From Streptomyces sp. SAI-127 (GTDB lineage Bacteria; Actinomycetota; Actinomycetes; Streptomycetales; Streptomycetaceae), in assembly GCF_029894425.1 (NCBI RefSeq), contig NZ_JARXYJ010000001.1, positions 2,542,001 through 2,606,000 of the forward strand: DNA of 64,000 bases, in the 5' to 3' direction. A program made the translations under genes and the position numbers. A model generated the notes under the pieces. That model made no database searches. It was not told where the DNA came from and saw only the letters and a list, made by a program, of their open reading frames with translations. Below, in pieces: positions 52,095 to 60,939 of this stretch; the first letter of the stretch is position 1; each line of letters begins with the position of its first letter.

Positions 52095-52829
52095 ATGAAG
52101 CCCGTTCTCCTGGTCATCGCCCACGGCAGCCGCGACCCGCGGCATGCCGCGACGGTGCACGCTCTCGTACGCCGGGTGCGCTCGCTGCGCCCGGACGTAC
52201 GGGTGGAGACGGGCTTCCTGGACTTCAACATCCCTTCCGTGCAGGGGGTGTTGGAGTCCCTGGCGGCGGAGGGCGTCCGTGACGTCGTAGCGCTGCCACT
52301 GCTGTTGACGCGGGCGTTCCATGCGAAGGCGGACATCCCCGCGGTGCTGCGGGACGCGCCGCCGCAGCTGCGGATCCGGCAGGCGGAGGTGCTCGGACCC
52401 TCGCCGCTGCTGCTGTCGGCGCTCGAACGGCGGCTGTACGAGGCGGGGTTGACGCCCGCCGACAAGTCCTCGACCGGGGTCGTGCTGGCCTCGGCGGGGT
52501 CCACCGACCCGGAGGCGATCGCAGTGATCGCTGACATCGCGCGGGAGTGGCGGCACACCGGTTGGTGCGCCGTGCGGCCTGCGTTCGCCTCCGCGGCCCT
52601 GCCCCGCACCGAGGACGCGGTGCGGGAACTGCGGGCTCTCGGCTGCGCGAAGGTGGCCGTGGCGCCGTACGTGCTCGCCCCGGGGTTCCTGCCCGACCGC
52701 ATCGCGCGGGGCGCGGCCGAGGCGGACGTCCTGGCCCAGGTGCTGGGCCCCGCGCCGGAGGTGGCGCGGGTGCTGCTGCGGCGGTACGCCACCGCGTCGG
52801 CGCGGGTGCTGCTGCCGGTGAGCGCGTGA
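52095..52829 (+). CDS. Sirohydrochlorin chelatase-like protein (CbiX/SirB)
   Basis: A 244-aa protein with two CbiX-like half domains. The first starts VLLVIAHGSRDPRHAATVHA, with the metal-binding His, and LPLLLTRAFHAKADIPAVLR supplies a second; the second half has VVLASAGSTDPEA and VAPYVLAPGFLPDR. It inserts iron into sirohydrochlorin to give siroheme, the cofactor of the sulfite reductase in the same operon. It lies 5 bp after the permease and ends the operon. Confidence 0.9.
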   Translation: MKPVLLVIAHGSRDPRHAATVHALVRRVRSLRPDVRVETGFLDFNIPSVQGVLESLAAEGVRDVVALPLLLTRAFHAKADIPAVLRDAPPQLRIRQAEVLGPSPLLLSALERRLYEAGLTPADKSSTGVVLASAGSTDPEAIAVIADIAREWRHTGWCAVRPAFASAALPRTEDAVRELRALGCAKVAVAPYVLAPGFLPDRIARGAAEADVLAQVLGPAPEVARVLLRRYATASARVLLPVSA

Positions 52830-52836
52830 GACGGCA

Positions 52837-53871
52837 CTACTTTCCCGAGCGCTGATTTTCTACGGCTGCAACGGCCTCGTCGGCCAGCCGTACCAGTTCT
52901 CCCACCGGCATCGACCCGGCCTCCCTGCGTTCGCGGGCGTAGCTGTTGGCGAGCCGCTGGAGGAGGTCGTTCAGCGGGGTCGGGACGCCGTGCAGGCGGC
53001 CGAGGAGGGCGATCTCGCCGTTGAGGTAGTCGGCCTCGATGGTGCCGGTGCCGCGGGTGAGGGACTGCCAGGAGGAGCCGCCGCCGCGCGGGGCGTCGTC
53101 GAGGGGCAGCAGGGTGATCTTGTCGCCGCGGGCCTCGCGCTGTTCCTCGGGACTCGTGTACGCGATTCCGGCGGCCTCAAGGACGGCCACGCCCTCGGCC
53201 TGTACCCGCTCGACGAGCGCCACGGCCTTTCCGTCCTCGACAGGACCGGCGACCGCCTCGACGGCGTTGGCGAGGTTGGCCAGCAGTTTGGCGTACTGCC
53301 AGCGGGCGAGGTCCGGCACGACGGGCGCCTCGAACCTCGACTTCTCCAGGTCGGCGGCGATCCGCCGGGCGGTCTCGTCCGTGCCGTGCGGGTACACGCC
53401 CAGGTGCAGGATGCCGGTGAGCGGGCTGCCCGCGGCGGAGACCAGCCCGGGTTCCACGAAGGCCGCCGGCAGCCAGACGCAGACGCCGTACACACGCCGG
53501 AATCGCCGTAGGGCCATGCGCTGCCCCTCCACGCCGTTCTGCGCGCACAGCAGCGGCAGCCGCTCGCCCGCCGTGCCGCCGCCCTCGACCGGGGCCGGCC
53601 CCCACGCGTCCAGGGCGCCTTCCGTGTCCTGGGTCTTCACGGCGAGGACGAGCACGTCGTCGGCGCGCAGTACGCCGAGTCCGGCCGGACCCTCCACGAC
53701 CGGGAGCCGGTAGGTGAACTCGCCCTCCGGCACTCGCAGCCGCAGTCCGCCGTCCCTGAGCGCCGCGTACTGCGCTCCCCGCGCGACCAGAACGACCTCG
53801 TGCCCGGCCTCCGCGAGCCGCCCGCCGACGGCCCCGCCGACCGCCCCTGCCCCGATGATGATGTAGCGCAT
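52837..53871 (-). CDS. Ketopantoate reductase-like (ApbA/PanE) dehydrogenase
   Basis: A 344-aa NADP-dependent reductase with N-terminal Rossmann motif YIIIGAGAVGGAVGGRLAEA, the LAVKTQD motif and a helical C-terminal domain carrying KLLANLANAVEA, which includes the expected catalytic Lys. Lower conservation in the C-terminal half means the substrate may be a 2-keto acid other than ketopantoate. It converges on the chelatase gene with 7 bp between. Confidence 0.85.
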   Translation of the reverse strand: MRYIIIGAGAVGGAVGGRLAEAGHEVVLVARGAQYAALRDGGLRLRVPEGEFTYRLPVVEGPAGLGVLRADDVLVLAVKTQDTEGALDAWGPAPVEGGGTAGERLPLLCAQNGVEGQRMALRRFRRVYGVCVWLPAAFVEPGLVSAAGSPLTGILHLGVYPHGTDETARRIAADLEKSRFEAPVVPDLARWQYAKLLANLANAVEAVAGPVEDGKAVALVERVQAEGVAVLEAAGIAYTSPEEQREARGDKITLLPLDDAPRGGGSSWQSLTRGTGTIEADYLNGEIALLGRLHGVPTPLNDLLQRLANSYARERREAGSMPVGELVRLADEAVAAVENQRSGK

Positions 53872-53917
53872 GGGAGGAGCCTCGCACAGGGGGATCGACC
53901 GCCGAGCGCCCGGTGGG

Positions 53918-54283
53918 TCATCCTGCGAACGGCGTCGCCTGGTGGAAGTACAGCAGCCACCCGCTCGGTGTGCGCCGCCACAGTGAACTACGGTGTGCCC
54001 GGACGCCGTTGTGCTCCGTGTCGAAGGTGAGATGAACGACGTCGGGCGCGAGTCGGACCCCCTTCATCCCGAACGCCGTGATCGGCCCGGCCTCCTGGTC
54101 CGAGGCTCCGGCCAGGGCGGCGATGATCGATGCGCGGTCCCAGTGCCGCCCGGACGCGCCGAACTCGTGGAACTCGGGGTGCAGCAGCGCGCCCACCAGC
54201 TCGGGCGAGGCCCGCACCTCGGGGTCCAGGAGCCGCAACTCGCCCCGTACAGCGGCCTCCACAGCGGGATCTCGGTCAGGCAC
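53918..54283 (-). CDS. DUF4440/NTF2-like small protein
   Basis: A 121-aa cone-shaped NTF2-like protein (ELRLLDPEVRASPELVGALL; HPEFHEFGASGRHWDRASII; WLLYFHQATPFAG). Such proteins are found as stand-alone binding or enzymatic domains of unknown role. The start is a GTG that overlaps the preceding DUF1697 gene by 8 bp, so the two are co-transcribed. Confidence 0.8.
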   Translation of the reverse strand: MPDRDPAVEAAVRGELRLLDPEVRASPELVGALLHPEFHEFGASGRHWDRASIIAALAGASDQEAGPITAFGMKGVRLAPDVVHLTFDTEHNGVRAHRSSLWRRTPSGWLLYFHQATPFAG

Positions 54284-54824
54284 CCGTCATCTCCACCAGC
54301 TTGACGACGGTGTTCCAGTTGCGGCTGGTGGCGATCACGCCCTTGTTCAGCCTCGGTTTGGACAGGTGCTCGGCGAGCTTGGAGCGGCCGAGGCCGTTCG
54401 GGGCGTAGAGGTACAGGGCGCGGTCGCCGAGGCGGAACTCCTCCGGGAGGTAGGCGGCCCGGTCGATCTCCGCGAAGCGGTCCGCGTCCACGGGCGCGGA
54501 GAAGTAGGTGACGTGGAGCTGCTTGGCCTCCAGCTCGGCGGCCGGGAAGGGGCAGGCCTCGGCGATGGCCTTCAGGTAGGCGTGGTCGCGGACGATCACG
54601 TCGACGGCGAAGCCGAACCGCTTCTCGATCGCGCCCGCGAGCTCGGCGGCCAGGGTCTCCTCGTCGCCGTGGTCGGCCGTGAACACGGCCTGCCCGCTCT
54701 GGAGGTAGCTGCGTACCCCGCCATGTCCGAGGTCTTCCATCAGGGTGCGCAGGTCGCCCATGGGGACCTTCCTGCTGCCGCCGACGTTGATTCCGCGCAG
54801 CAGCGCCGCATACGTGGTCGTCAT
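54276..54824 (-). CDS. DUF1697-domain protein
   Basis: A 182-aa protein opening with YAALLRGINVGGSRKVPMGD and LRTLMEDLGHGGVRSYLQSG, the DUF1697 signature, and ending NKGVIATSRNWNTVVKLVEM. No function is established for the family. The ATG at 54824 is chosen because TAGGGT stands 6 nt upstream, as in leaderless mRNAs. Confidence 0.88.
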   Translation of the reverse strand: MTTTYAALLRGINVGGSRKVPMGDLRTLMEDLGHGGVRSYLQSGQAVFTADHGDEETLAAELAGAIEKRFGFAVDVIVRDHAYLKAIAEACPFPAAELEAKQLHVTYFSAPVDADRFAEIDRAAYLPEEFRLGDRALYLYAPNGLGRSKLAEHLSKPRLNKGVIATSRNWNTVVKLVEMTGA

Positions 54825-55058
54825 GCGCACACCCTAGGACGGCCCGCGCGCGGACCCTGATCATCGCCCCGCACAAGGGTCGTTAGATGTAAGGGTCACG
54901 GTCCTCCCCAGTACGGAGAGGGCGCGGTCCCTTGGGAGGAGCCGGTGCCCGGCGCACCTCACCGGGCAGCACGACGAGATGGCCTTATCCGGCCCATACC
55001 TTCGAAAGGAAAGGTGGCGGCAGGGGGCTGCCACCGCTCTCAAGGGGGCAAGCCCGTC

Positions 55059-57323
55059 ATGGGGAACGGAGACACAAGGGTGCGTGGCCTGGCCGCCCGG
55101 GCCGGCGGCTGGAGCGCACGGCACCGATGGGCTGCCGTCGGTATCTGGGTGCTGTTCGTCGTTCTGGCGATGGGGCTCGGCTCGGCGGCGGGCCGGGTCG
55201 ACGTCAAGGACAGCGACCAGCTGAAGGGGGAGACCCACACCGCCGCGAAGATCATCGATGACGCCGGGATCGACGAGCCGGCCAGTGAGACGGTGCTGAT
55301 CCAGTCCAAGGAGTCCGGCGGCAAGGCGACCGACGCCGACTTCAGGGCCGCCGTCGCCGCGGTGATGAAGGCGGTCGAGGGCACCGGCAAGGTCACGGAC
55401 GTGACCTCGCCGTACGACACCGACACGATCTCGAAGGACGGCCGCAGCGCGCTCGTGCAGTTCGACATGCGCGGCGAGGCGGACACCGCCGGCGACCGGG
55501 TCGAGCCGGTGCTGAAGGCCGTCGAGGGGGTGCAGAAGGAGCACGAGTCGCTGCGGATCGAGGAGATCGGCGGCGCCAGCATGATGAAGACGTTCGACGA
55601 CGCGTTCGGCGACGACTTCGAGAAGGCCGAGCTCTCCGCGGTGCCGGTGGCCCTCGGAATCCTGCTCATCGCGTTCGGTGCCCTGGTCGCGGCCTTGCTG
55701 CCGGTGCTTCTGGCCGTCAGCGCCATCATGGCGACCATGGGTCTGATGGGCGTCGTCAGCCATGTGATGCCGATGAGCGACACCGCCAACTCCGTGATGC
55801 TGCTGGTCGGTCTGGCCGTGGGCGTCGACTACTGCCTGTTCTACCTGCGCCGTGAGCGCGAGGAGCGACAGGCCGGACGGGACCCGCAGACCGCTCTGCG
55901 GATCGCCGCCGCCACCAGCGGCCGCGCGATCATCGTCTCGGGTGTCACGGTGTGCGTGGCGATGGCGGGCATGCTGTTCACCGGGCTCGCCGAGTTCGAG
56001 GCGATGGGCCTGGCCTCGCTGATGGTCGTGGCGGTCGCCATGGTCGGTTCCGTGACCGTGCTGCCCGCGCTGCTCTCGCTGCTGGGCGAGCGGGTCGAGA
56101 AGGGCAAGATCCCCTTCCTGCACCCGGAGAGCCGTCTGCGCCGCAAGCGGAGGGGCAACCAGGAGAGCCGCTTCTGGACGGCCGTACTGAAGGGCGTCCT
56201 CGCGAAGCCCGTCGTCTCGGTCGTGGTCGCGGCCGGCGCGCTGCTCGCCATCGCGGCACCCGCCCTCGGCATGAAGACCCAGAACCTCACCCTGGACCAG
56301 GAGTTCGGCGACTCGCTGCCGATCGTGCAGACGTACAACCGGGTCAACGACGCCTTCCCCGGCGGTTCCGATCCGGCCGAGGTGGTCGTCAAGGCGGCCG
56401 ACATCAACGCACCCGAGGTCACCGGCGCGCTGGCCGACTTCAAGGAGCAGGCGATCTCCTCGGGCGCCTCGCGTGGCCCGGTCGAGATCAAGCTGCACGA
56501 CGCGCAGAACCTCGCCTTCGTGTACGTCCCGCTGGTGGGCGGCTCCGACTTCGACAAGGCCGGCGAGAGCCTGGACAAGCTGCGCGACGAGGTACGTCCG
56601 GCCACGCTCGGCAAGGTCGACGGTGTCGAGGCACCGATCACCGGACAGGTGGCGGGCTCCAAGGACTTCAACGACCAGCTGACCGGAGCGGTCGTCCCGG
56701 TCTTCGCGTTCGTGGTGGTCTTCGCCTTCGTGCTGATGCTGCTGTCGTTCCGCTCGCTGACGGTCGCCATCACCTCGATCGTGCTCAACCTGCTGTCGGT
56801 GGGGGCCGCTTACGGCATCCTCGTCGCCGTCTTCCAGCACGGCTGGGGTGCCTCGCTGGTGGGCGCGGAGGGTGTCGGCGCCATCATCACCTGGCTGCCG
56901 CTGTTCCTCTTCGTGATCCTTTTCGGCCTGTCGATGGACTACCACGTGTTCGTGGTCTCACGGATCCGCGAGGCACGCCTGCGGGGCCGCACGACGAGGG
57001 ACGCCATCCAGCACGGCGTGGTCACCACGGCCGGTGTCGTCACCAGCGCCGCCGTCATCATGGTCGCCGTGTTCGCGATCTTCGGGACGCTGTCCATGCA
57101 GTCCATGAAGCAGATGGGCGTGGGCCTCGCGGCCGCGGTGCTCATCGACGCGACGATCATCCGGGGCGTGCTGCTCCCGGCGGTGATGGCACTGCTCGGC
57201 GAGCGCAACTGGTACCTGCCGAAGTGGCTGAACCGGCTGCCCGACCTCACCCACGACGAGGCCGCGGACGCCGTGGTGGCGCCCGCGGCGCGGGACGACG
57301 AGGGTGAGCCGCTGAGGGTCTGA
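55059..57323 (+). CDS. MMPL-family RND-type transporter
   Basis: A 754-aa membrane transporter with about twelve spans in two halves, each with a large extracytoplasmic loop. The conserved motifs are VGVDYCLFYLRREREE (about residue 255) and LSMDYHVFVVSRIREA (about residue 623), whose Asp-Tyr pairs carry protons. Members export lipids, polyketides or peptides. The ATG at 55059 follows AAGGGGGCAAG; an in-frame GTG at 54945 is unlikely. It may export macrolide-like compounds given the resistance genes next to it, but that is speculation. Confidence 0.88.
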   Translation: MGNGDTRVRGLAARAGGWSARHRWAAVGIWVLFVVLAMGLGSAAGRVDVKDSDQLKGETHTAAKIIDDAGIDEPASETVLIQSKESGGKATDADFRAAVAAVMKAVEGTGKVTDVTSPYDTDTISKDGRSALVQFDMRGEADTAGDRVEPVLKAVEGVQKEHESLRIEEIGGASMMKTFDDAFGDDFEKAELSAVPVALGILLIAFGALVAALLPVLLAVSAIMATMGLMGVVSHVMPMSDTANSVMLLVGLAVGVDYCLFYLRREREERQAGRDPQTALRIAAATSGRAIIVSGVTVCVAMAGMLFTGLAEFEAMGLASLMVVAVAMVGSVTVLPALLSLLGERVEKGKIPFLHPESRLRRKRRGNQESRFWTAVLKGVLAKPVVSVVVAAGALLAIAAPALGMKTQNLTLDQEFGDSLPIVQTYNRVNDAFPGGSDPAEVVVKAADINAPEVTGALADFKEQAISSGASRGPVEIKLHDAQNLAFVYVPLVGGSDFDKAGESLDKLRDEVRPATLGKVDGVEAPITGQVAGSKDFNDQLTGAVVPVFAFVVVFAFVLMLLSFRSLTVAITSIVLNLLSVGAAYGILVAVFQHGWGASLVGAEGVGAIITWLPLFLFVILFGLSMDYHVFVVSRIREARLRGRTTRDAIQHGVVTTAGVVTSAAVIMVAVFAIFGTLSMQSMKQMGVGLAAAVLIDATIIRGVLLPAVMALLGERNWYLPKWLNRLPDLTHDEAADAVVAPAARDDEGEPLRV

Positions 57324-57359
57324 GCCTTCCTCGGCGAAGGCTGAACCCCCTTGTACTGA

Positions 57360-57392
57360 GGGCCCGTTGGTGACCGGGGTACCAACGGGCCC
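57360..57392. terminator. Bidirectional terminator between MMPL and mgt genes
   Basis: A perfect 12-bp stem GGGCCCGTTGGT / ACCAACGGGCCC with a 9-nt loop lies between the stop codons of two convergent genes and can serve both. Confidence 0.8.
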
Positions 57393-57396
57393 TCAC

Positions 57397-58590
57397 TCAT
57401 GCGGGCAGTGCAGCCTCAATGAGGTCGGCCGCCCTGCGGGTGCCGCCCTCCTGAGCCATCTCCGCCTGGATCTCCTTCAGCTTCCGGGCGACTTCGGGGT
57501 CGTCGACCAGCGCGAGGGCGGCCGCTTTCAGGGCCTCGGCGGTCGCCTCCCCGGTGTCGATCCGGCGGGCGACACCGAGGCCCTGGAGCATGTCCGCGTT
57601 GCCGAACTGGTCCACGGCCTGCGGTACGGCGATCATCGGCGTGGCGGTCGCCAGTCCCTCCTGGCTGCCGCCCGCGCCGGCGTGCGTGACGAACAGGTCT
57701 GCCTGCTTGAGGATCGCCAACTGCGGCACCCAGGACCGTACGTCGACGTTGTCCGGCACAGTGCCGAGTTCGGCCGGGTCCACGTGCCTGCCGATCTGGA
57801 GCACGAGGTGCCAGCCGGGGAGGTCACCGAAGGCCCTGACGCATTCCTGGTAGAAGTCCGGCCGCCGGGTGAACGAGGAGCCGAGCGAGACCAGCACCAC
57901 CTTCTCCGCCCCGGCCGGCCGCTGCCACTCCCCCTCGGCGCCGCGGTCGCCCTGACATGCGCCGACGAAGGTGTACACGCTCTCGTCGACCCGGTCGGCG
58001 TTCGGCTGCAGGGCCTTCGGGATCAGTACGAGAGAGCGGTCGGGACGGCCGACGAAGGTGTCCGGGTGCAGGGCGATCCCGTTCTCCTCCAGCCAGCTCC
58101 GGAACCGGGCGTAGTAGGCCTGCCCGCGCTCGGTCCTCTTCGGCTCGGCCCACATCGGCTCGGCGACCTCCTCCTCGTAACCCCGCCAGGCGACGAGGTT
58201 CGGCGAGAGTGAGATCGCCGGCACGCCCCAGCGGTGGGCGAGGATGCGGGCCGAATAGGCGGTGATGTCGTGCAGGACGAGATCCGGTCGGTCGCCGTCG
58301 TACGCCTCGACGAGCTGCGGCAGGGCCTGGATCGCGTCGGCGAGGAAGAGCTCCACGTGGTCGAGCAGCTCGGTGCCCCAGGCCGCCGGGTCGTCGTCGG
58401 GGCCCGGCAGGGTCGAGTTCCAGGGCTTCACCTCGGCACCGGTCCCGGCGACCTTCTCGGCGAACAGGGGCGGGACGGCGTACGTGACCCGATGCCCGCG
58501 CGCCACGAGCTCGCGGATCACCTCGAGGCTGGGGTTCACGTGGCCATGGGCGGCGAAGGAGAACATGGCGATGTGCGAGCGAGTGGTCAT
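57397..58590 (-). CDS. mgt: Macrolide-inactivating UDP-glycosyltransferase
   Basis: A 397-aa GT1-family enzyme of the OleD/Mgt group that glucosylates the desosamine 2'-OH of macrolides using UDP-glucose. The N-terminus [20 protein letters not shown] contains the catalytic His, and the nucleotide-sugar signature is [20 protein letters not shown] then [20 protein letters not shown] (about residues 275-315). It follows lrm on the same strand, the arrangement described in S. lividans. The ATG at 58590 has TAGCCT 7 nt upstream, so mgt can also be transcribed from a leaderless promoter of its own. Confidence 0.9.
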   Translation of the reverse strand: MTTRSHIAMFSFAAHGHVNPSLEVIRELVARGHRVTYAVPPLFAEKVAGTGAEVKPWNSTLPGPDDDPAAWGTELLDHVELFLADAIQALPQLVEAYDGDRPDLVLHDITAYSARILAHRWGVPAISLSPNLVAWRGYEEEVAEPMWAEPKRTERGQAYYARFRSWLEENGIALHPDTFVGRPDRSLVLIPKALQPNADRVDESVYTFVGACQGDRGAEGEWQRPAGAEKVVLVSLGSSFTRRPDFYQECVRAFGDLPGWHLVLQIGRHVDPAELGTVPDNVDVRSWVPQLAILKQADLFVTHAGAGGSQEGLATATPMIAVPQAVDQFGNADMLQGLGVARRIDTGEATAEALKAAALALVDDPEVARKLKEIQAEMAQEGGTRRAADLIEAALPA

Positions 58591-58637
58591 GACGGACAGG
58601 CTAGGCGAGACGATACGTCTCGTGCAACCGGTGTCAC

Positions 58638-59411
58638 TCATGGCCCCAGCACCGCCTGCAGTCGCAGCCACTGCTCGGGCGACACCGCTCCTACGAGTAC
58701 GGCCCGGTCGAGACGGGCGGCGCGGAGTGCCGCGTCGACCCGGCGCCGGGGGTGGGCCCGGCACAGCGACGCACGCAACGAACCACCGACGCCCGAGAAC
58801 CCGAGTTCCACCAGCTGTCGCCAGCTGTACTGAGCGCTGGGTGCGAGCAGCGGCGTCCGGCGGCGCTCGATCCGCAGGATCCCCGCGTCCACGCGCGGCA
58901 CGGGCCGGAAGCTGTACCGGCCGACCCGGCCCACCAGACGCCATTCGTACCGGGGCCAGCTCAGAACCGTCAGCAAGGTCCAACGGCCGAAGTCCCCGGT
59001 GCGTTTACGGGCGTACTCGAGCTGGGTGAGGAGTGTCGCGTCGGTGAGGTCGGGCGCCCTCAGACACCAGTCGACGATGTCCGCGGTCCGCGAGAAGGGC
59101 ACGTTGCCCGCGACGGCGAACGGAGTGCGGGGCGGTCGGGCGACGAGGAAGTCCCCCTCGACGACCTGCACGTGCGGGGTGTCCGAGAAGCGCTCCCGGA
59201 GTACGGGAACGAGCCGTGAGTCGATCTCGTACGCGAGCAGACGGCGGCAGCGCGGAGCGAGCAACTCGGTCAACGCGCCCCTTCCCGCGCCGACCTCGAG
59301 CAGCAGCGGGGTCGGTCGCGGTACGGCGAGTCCGGCGAGGCGCGCGGCGGCACCGCGGTCGGTGAGGAAATTCTGCGAGAGCGCGCGGGAAGCGCGGGTA
59401 GGGCGGCCCAT
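58638..59411 (-). CDS. lrm: 23S rRNA adenine-N6 methyltransferase (Erm/Lrm type)
   Basis: A 257-aa Erm methyltransferase that modifies A2058 of 23S rRNA and gives lincosamide/macrolide resistance. [16 protein letters not shown] is the family N-terminus, [15 protein letters not shown] the SAM motif (about residue 36) and [12 protein letters not shown] the target-base motif IV (about residue 100). The ATG at 59411 has AAGGACC upstream; the frame extends to 59519 but overlaps a leader ORF in another frame. Monomethylating Lrm identity is inferred from the adjacent mgt. Expression is probably controlled by the leader peptide and hairpins upstream. Confidence 0.9.
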   Translation of the reverse strand: MGRPTRASRALSQNFLTDRGAAARLAGLAVPRPTPLLLEVGAGRGALTELLAPRCRRLLAYEIDSRLVPVLRERFSDTPHVQVVEGDFLVARPPRTPFAVAGNVPFSRTADIVDWCLRAPDLTDATLLTQLEYARKRTGDFGRWTLLTVLSWPRYEWRLVGRVGRYSFRPVPRVDAGILRIERRRTPLLAPSAQYSWRQLVELGFSGVGGSLRASLCRAHPRRRVDAALRAARLDRAVLVGAVSPEQWLRLQAVLGP

Positions 59412-59425
59412 GGCCAGTGGTCCTT

Positions 59426-59472
59426 GTCTTCCGTGACGGGAAACGGGCAGACGAAGGCCCCGACCGGAAGAC
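59426..59472 (-). promoter_or_regulatory. Candidate attenuator hairpin before lrm
   Basis: GTCTTCCG (59472-59465 on the minus strand) and CGGAAGAC (59433-59426) can pair; the second arm lies immediately before the AAGGACC ribosome-binding site. A GC-rich hairpin CCCCGG/CCGGGG also overlaps the last leader codons. Ribosome stalling in the leader could change which stems form. Confidence 0.45.
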
Positions 59473-59503
59473 TGGGGAAAAGCGAGGCGCGGACGCGCAG
59501 GCG

Positions 59504-59617
59504 TCAGAGGGTGTCGCACCCCGGGCCGGTCAGGGCTCCGGGGCCGCGGCGCATCCGGATGGAGTGCGTGCAGCCCCGGCCGAGACCGGAGATGTAGATC
59601 GCGTTGAAGGCTCCCAC
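59504..59617 (-). CDS. 37-aa leader peptide upstream of lrm
   Basis: The short frame reads MGAFNAIYISGLGRGCTHSI followed by RMRRGPG and ends CDTL. The start is a GTG placed 7 nt after a TAGCGT -10 box, so it would be leaderless. MGAFNAIYIS resembles the ErmC leader (MGIFSIFVIS) in which macrolide stalls the ribosome, and THSIRMR resembles the ErmD leader (MTHSMRLR). The leader ends 92 nt before lrm, with inverted repeats in between. Function as a drug-sensing stalling peptide is inferred. Confidence 0.65.
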   Translation of the reverse strand: MGAFNAIYISGLGRGCTHSIRMRRGPGALTGPGCDTL

Positions 59618-59624
59618 GGAGGGC

Positions 59625-59654
59625 ACGCTAGGCGCGGGACCTCGGCGCCGGCAA
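59625..59654 (-). promoter_or_regulatory. Promoter of the lrm leader transcript
   Basis: On the minus strand TTGCCG (59654-59649), an 18-nt spacer and TAGCGT (59630-59625) precede the leader GTG by 7 nt, giving a leaderless start. It begins 11 bp after the stop of the upstream binding-protein gene. Confidence 0.6.
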
Positions 59655-59664
59655 CCGAATTACC

Positions 59665-60939
59665 TCAGCGCTGGTAGCGCGCCAGCACCAGGTTTCCGTC
59701 ATCCTCCAGACGTTCGCGCAGCTCACCGAGGCCGATGGCCCCGCTGTAGTACTCCTGGAAGGCGGGGGTGGCGACCTTGTCCTTCCACTCCGGGTAGCCC
59801 CGGACGGACTGCGCGGGTGCCGGGCTCAGCCGGGAGGCGAGAGCGGTACCGGTGGCCCAGCCGTCCTCGGAGGTGCGCAGGGCCGGATCCTTCAGGGCCT
59901 CGGTTCCGGTGGGCAGCATCCAGTCCCCCAGCGCCAGCCGGACCATGTTCTCGGGCCGGAGCAGGAAGTCGATGAACTCGGCGGCCTCCTTCTTGTGGGA
60001 GCTGTCCTCGGCGACGGACAGGGTCTGCGGGCTGACGCCCTGGGTGAGCCCGTCGGCGCCGGCCGGGGCGGGCAGCACCTGCCACTGAAAGCCCTTCGGC
60101 GCCTGCTGCGCGATCTGCTGACGGTAGGAGAACCCGAGCGGGACCATCGCGTACTTGCCGCCGAAGAAGCCGGGCAGGGTGTCGGATCCGCCGCTGCCGA
60201 GTGTGGTGGGCGAGGCGCTGTGGTCGGTGTTCGCCTGGTCGTGGATCGTGCGGGGCACGGTCTCGTCGGCCTTCTCGAAGCGGATGGTGACCTTTCCGTC
60301 GGCGCCCCGGTGGAAGAGCTGTCCGCCCGCCGACAGCGACAGGTTGAGGGTCGCGGAGACGGGTTCCTTGAGCGGCCAGGCCACGCCGTACCTGCCGTCG
60401 CCGCTGAGCCGCTCGGTGATCCGCCGGAACTCCGCCCAGCTCCAGGGTCGTTCGGGGGTGGGGATCCGGACGCCGGACTCCTTCAGCCACTCGGCGTTGG
60501 CGATGAGGACACGGGGCTCCTGGAGGAAGGGGACGCCGTAGACGCCGTCGCCGAAGGTGGCGGTCTCCCAACTCCGTTGCGGGATGTCCGACTTCAGCCG
60601 CTTCGGCAGCAGATCCGTGAGGTCCGCCAGGTAGCCGCCGTAGGCGAAGTCCGCGAGGTCGTCGGAGGCGTCATGGATGATGTCCGGCGCCTCGCCGCCC
60701 TCGAAGGAGGTGAGCAGCTGGTCGTGGACGCTGTCCCAACTCCCCTGCACGTACTCCACCTTCACGCCGGGATGAGTCGTGTTCCACTCCTTCACGAGTT
60801 CCTTGTTGGCCTCGACGGACTCCTCCTGCCAGGCGAGGGACTGGAAGCGGAGGGTGATACGGCCCTCCCCTGGCGTGCTCGTGCCGGTACACCCGGCCAG
60901 GAGCAGAAGGAGGACTCCGACGAACCATCGCGCGCGCAT
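59665..60939 (-). CDS. Sugar-binding lipoprotein, third ABC importer
   Basis: A 424-aa extracellular carbohydrate-binding protein with lipobox LLLLLAGCTG near residue 17. Typical features are WNTTHPGVKVEYVQGSWDSV, EGGEAPDIIHDASDDL and WSWAEFRRITERL. Unusually it is last in its operon, after the two permeases, and its start overlaps the permease stop. The ligand is unknown; no glycosidase is adjacent. Confidence 0.88.
   Translation of the reverse strand: MRARWFVGVLLLLLAGCTGTSTPGEGRITLRFQSLAWQEESVEANKELVKEWNTTHPGVKVEYVQGSWDSVHDQLLTSFEGGEAPDIIHDASDDLADFAYGGYLADLTDLLPKRLKSDIPQRSWETATFGDGVYGVPFLQEPRVLIANAEWLKESGVRIPTPERPWSWAEFRRITERLSGDGRYGVAWPLKEPVSATLNLSLSAGGQLFHRGADGKVTIRFEKADETVPRTIHDQANTDHSASPTTLGSGGSDTLPGFFGGKYAMVPLGFSYRQQIAQQAPKGFQWQVLPAPAGADGLTQGVSPQTLSVAEDSSHKKEAAEFIDFLLRPENMVRLALGDWMLPTGTEALKDPALRTSEDGWATGTALASRLSPAPAQSVRGYPEWKDKVATPAFQEYYSGAIGLGELRERLEDDGNLVLARYQR

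Noticed and set aside
54861..56945. 694-codon minus-strand frame opposite the MMPL gene
   Set aside because: Antisense shadow rich in His/Arg/Asp/Gly; the plus strand encodes a full MMPL transporter.
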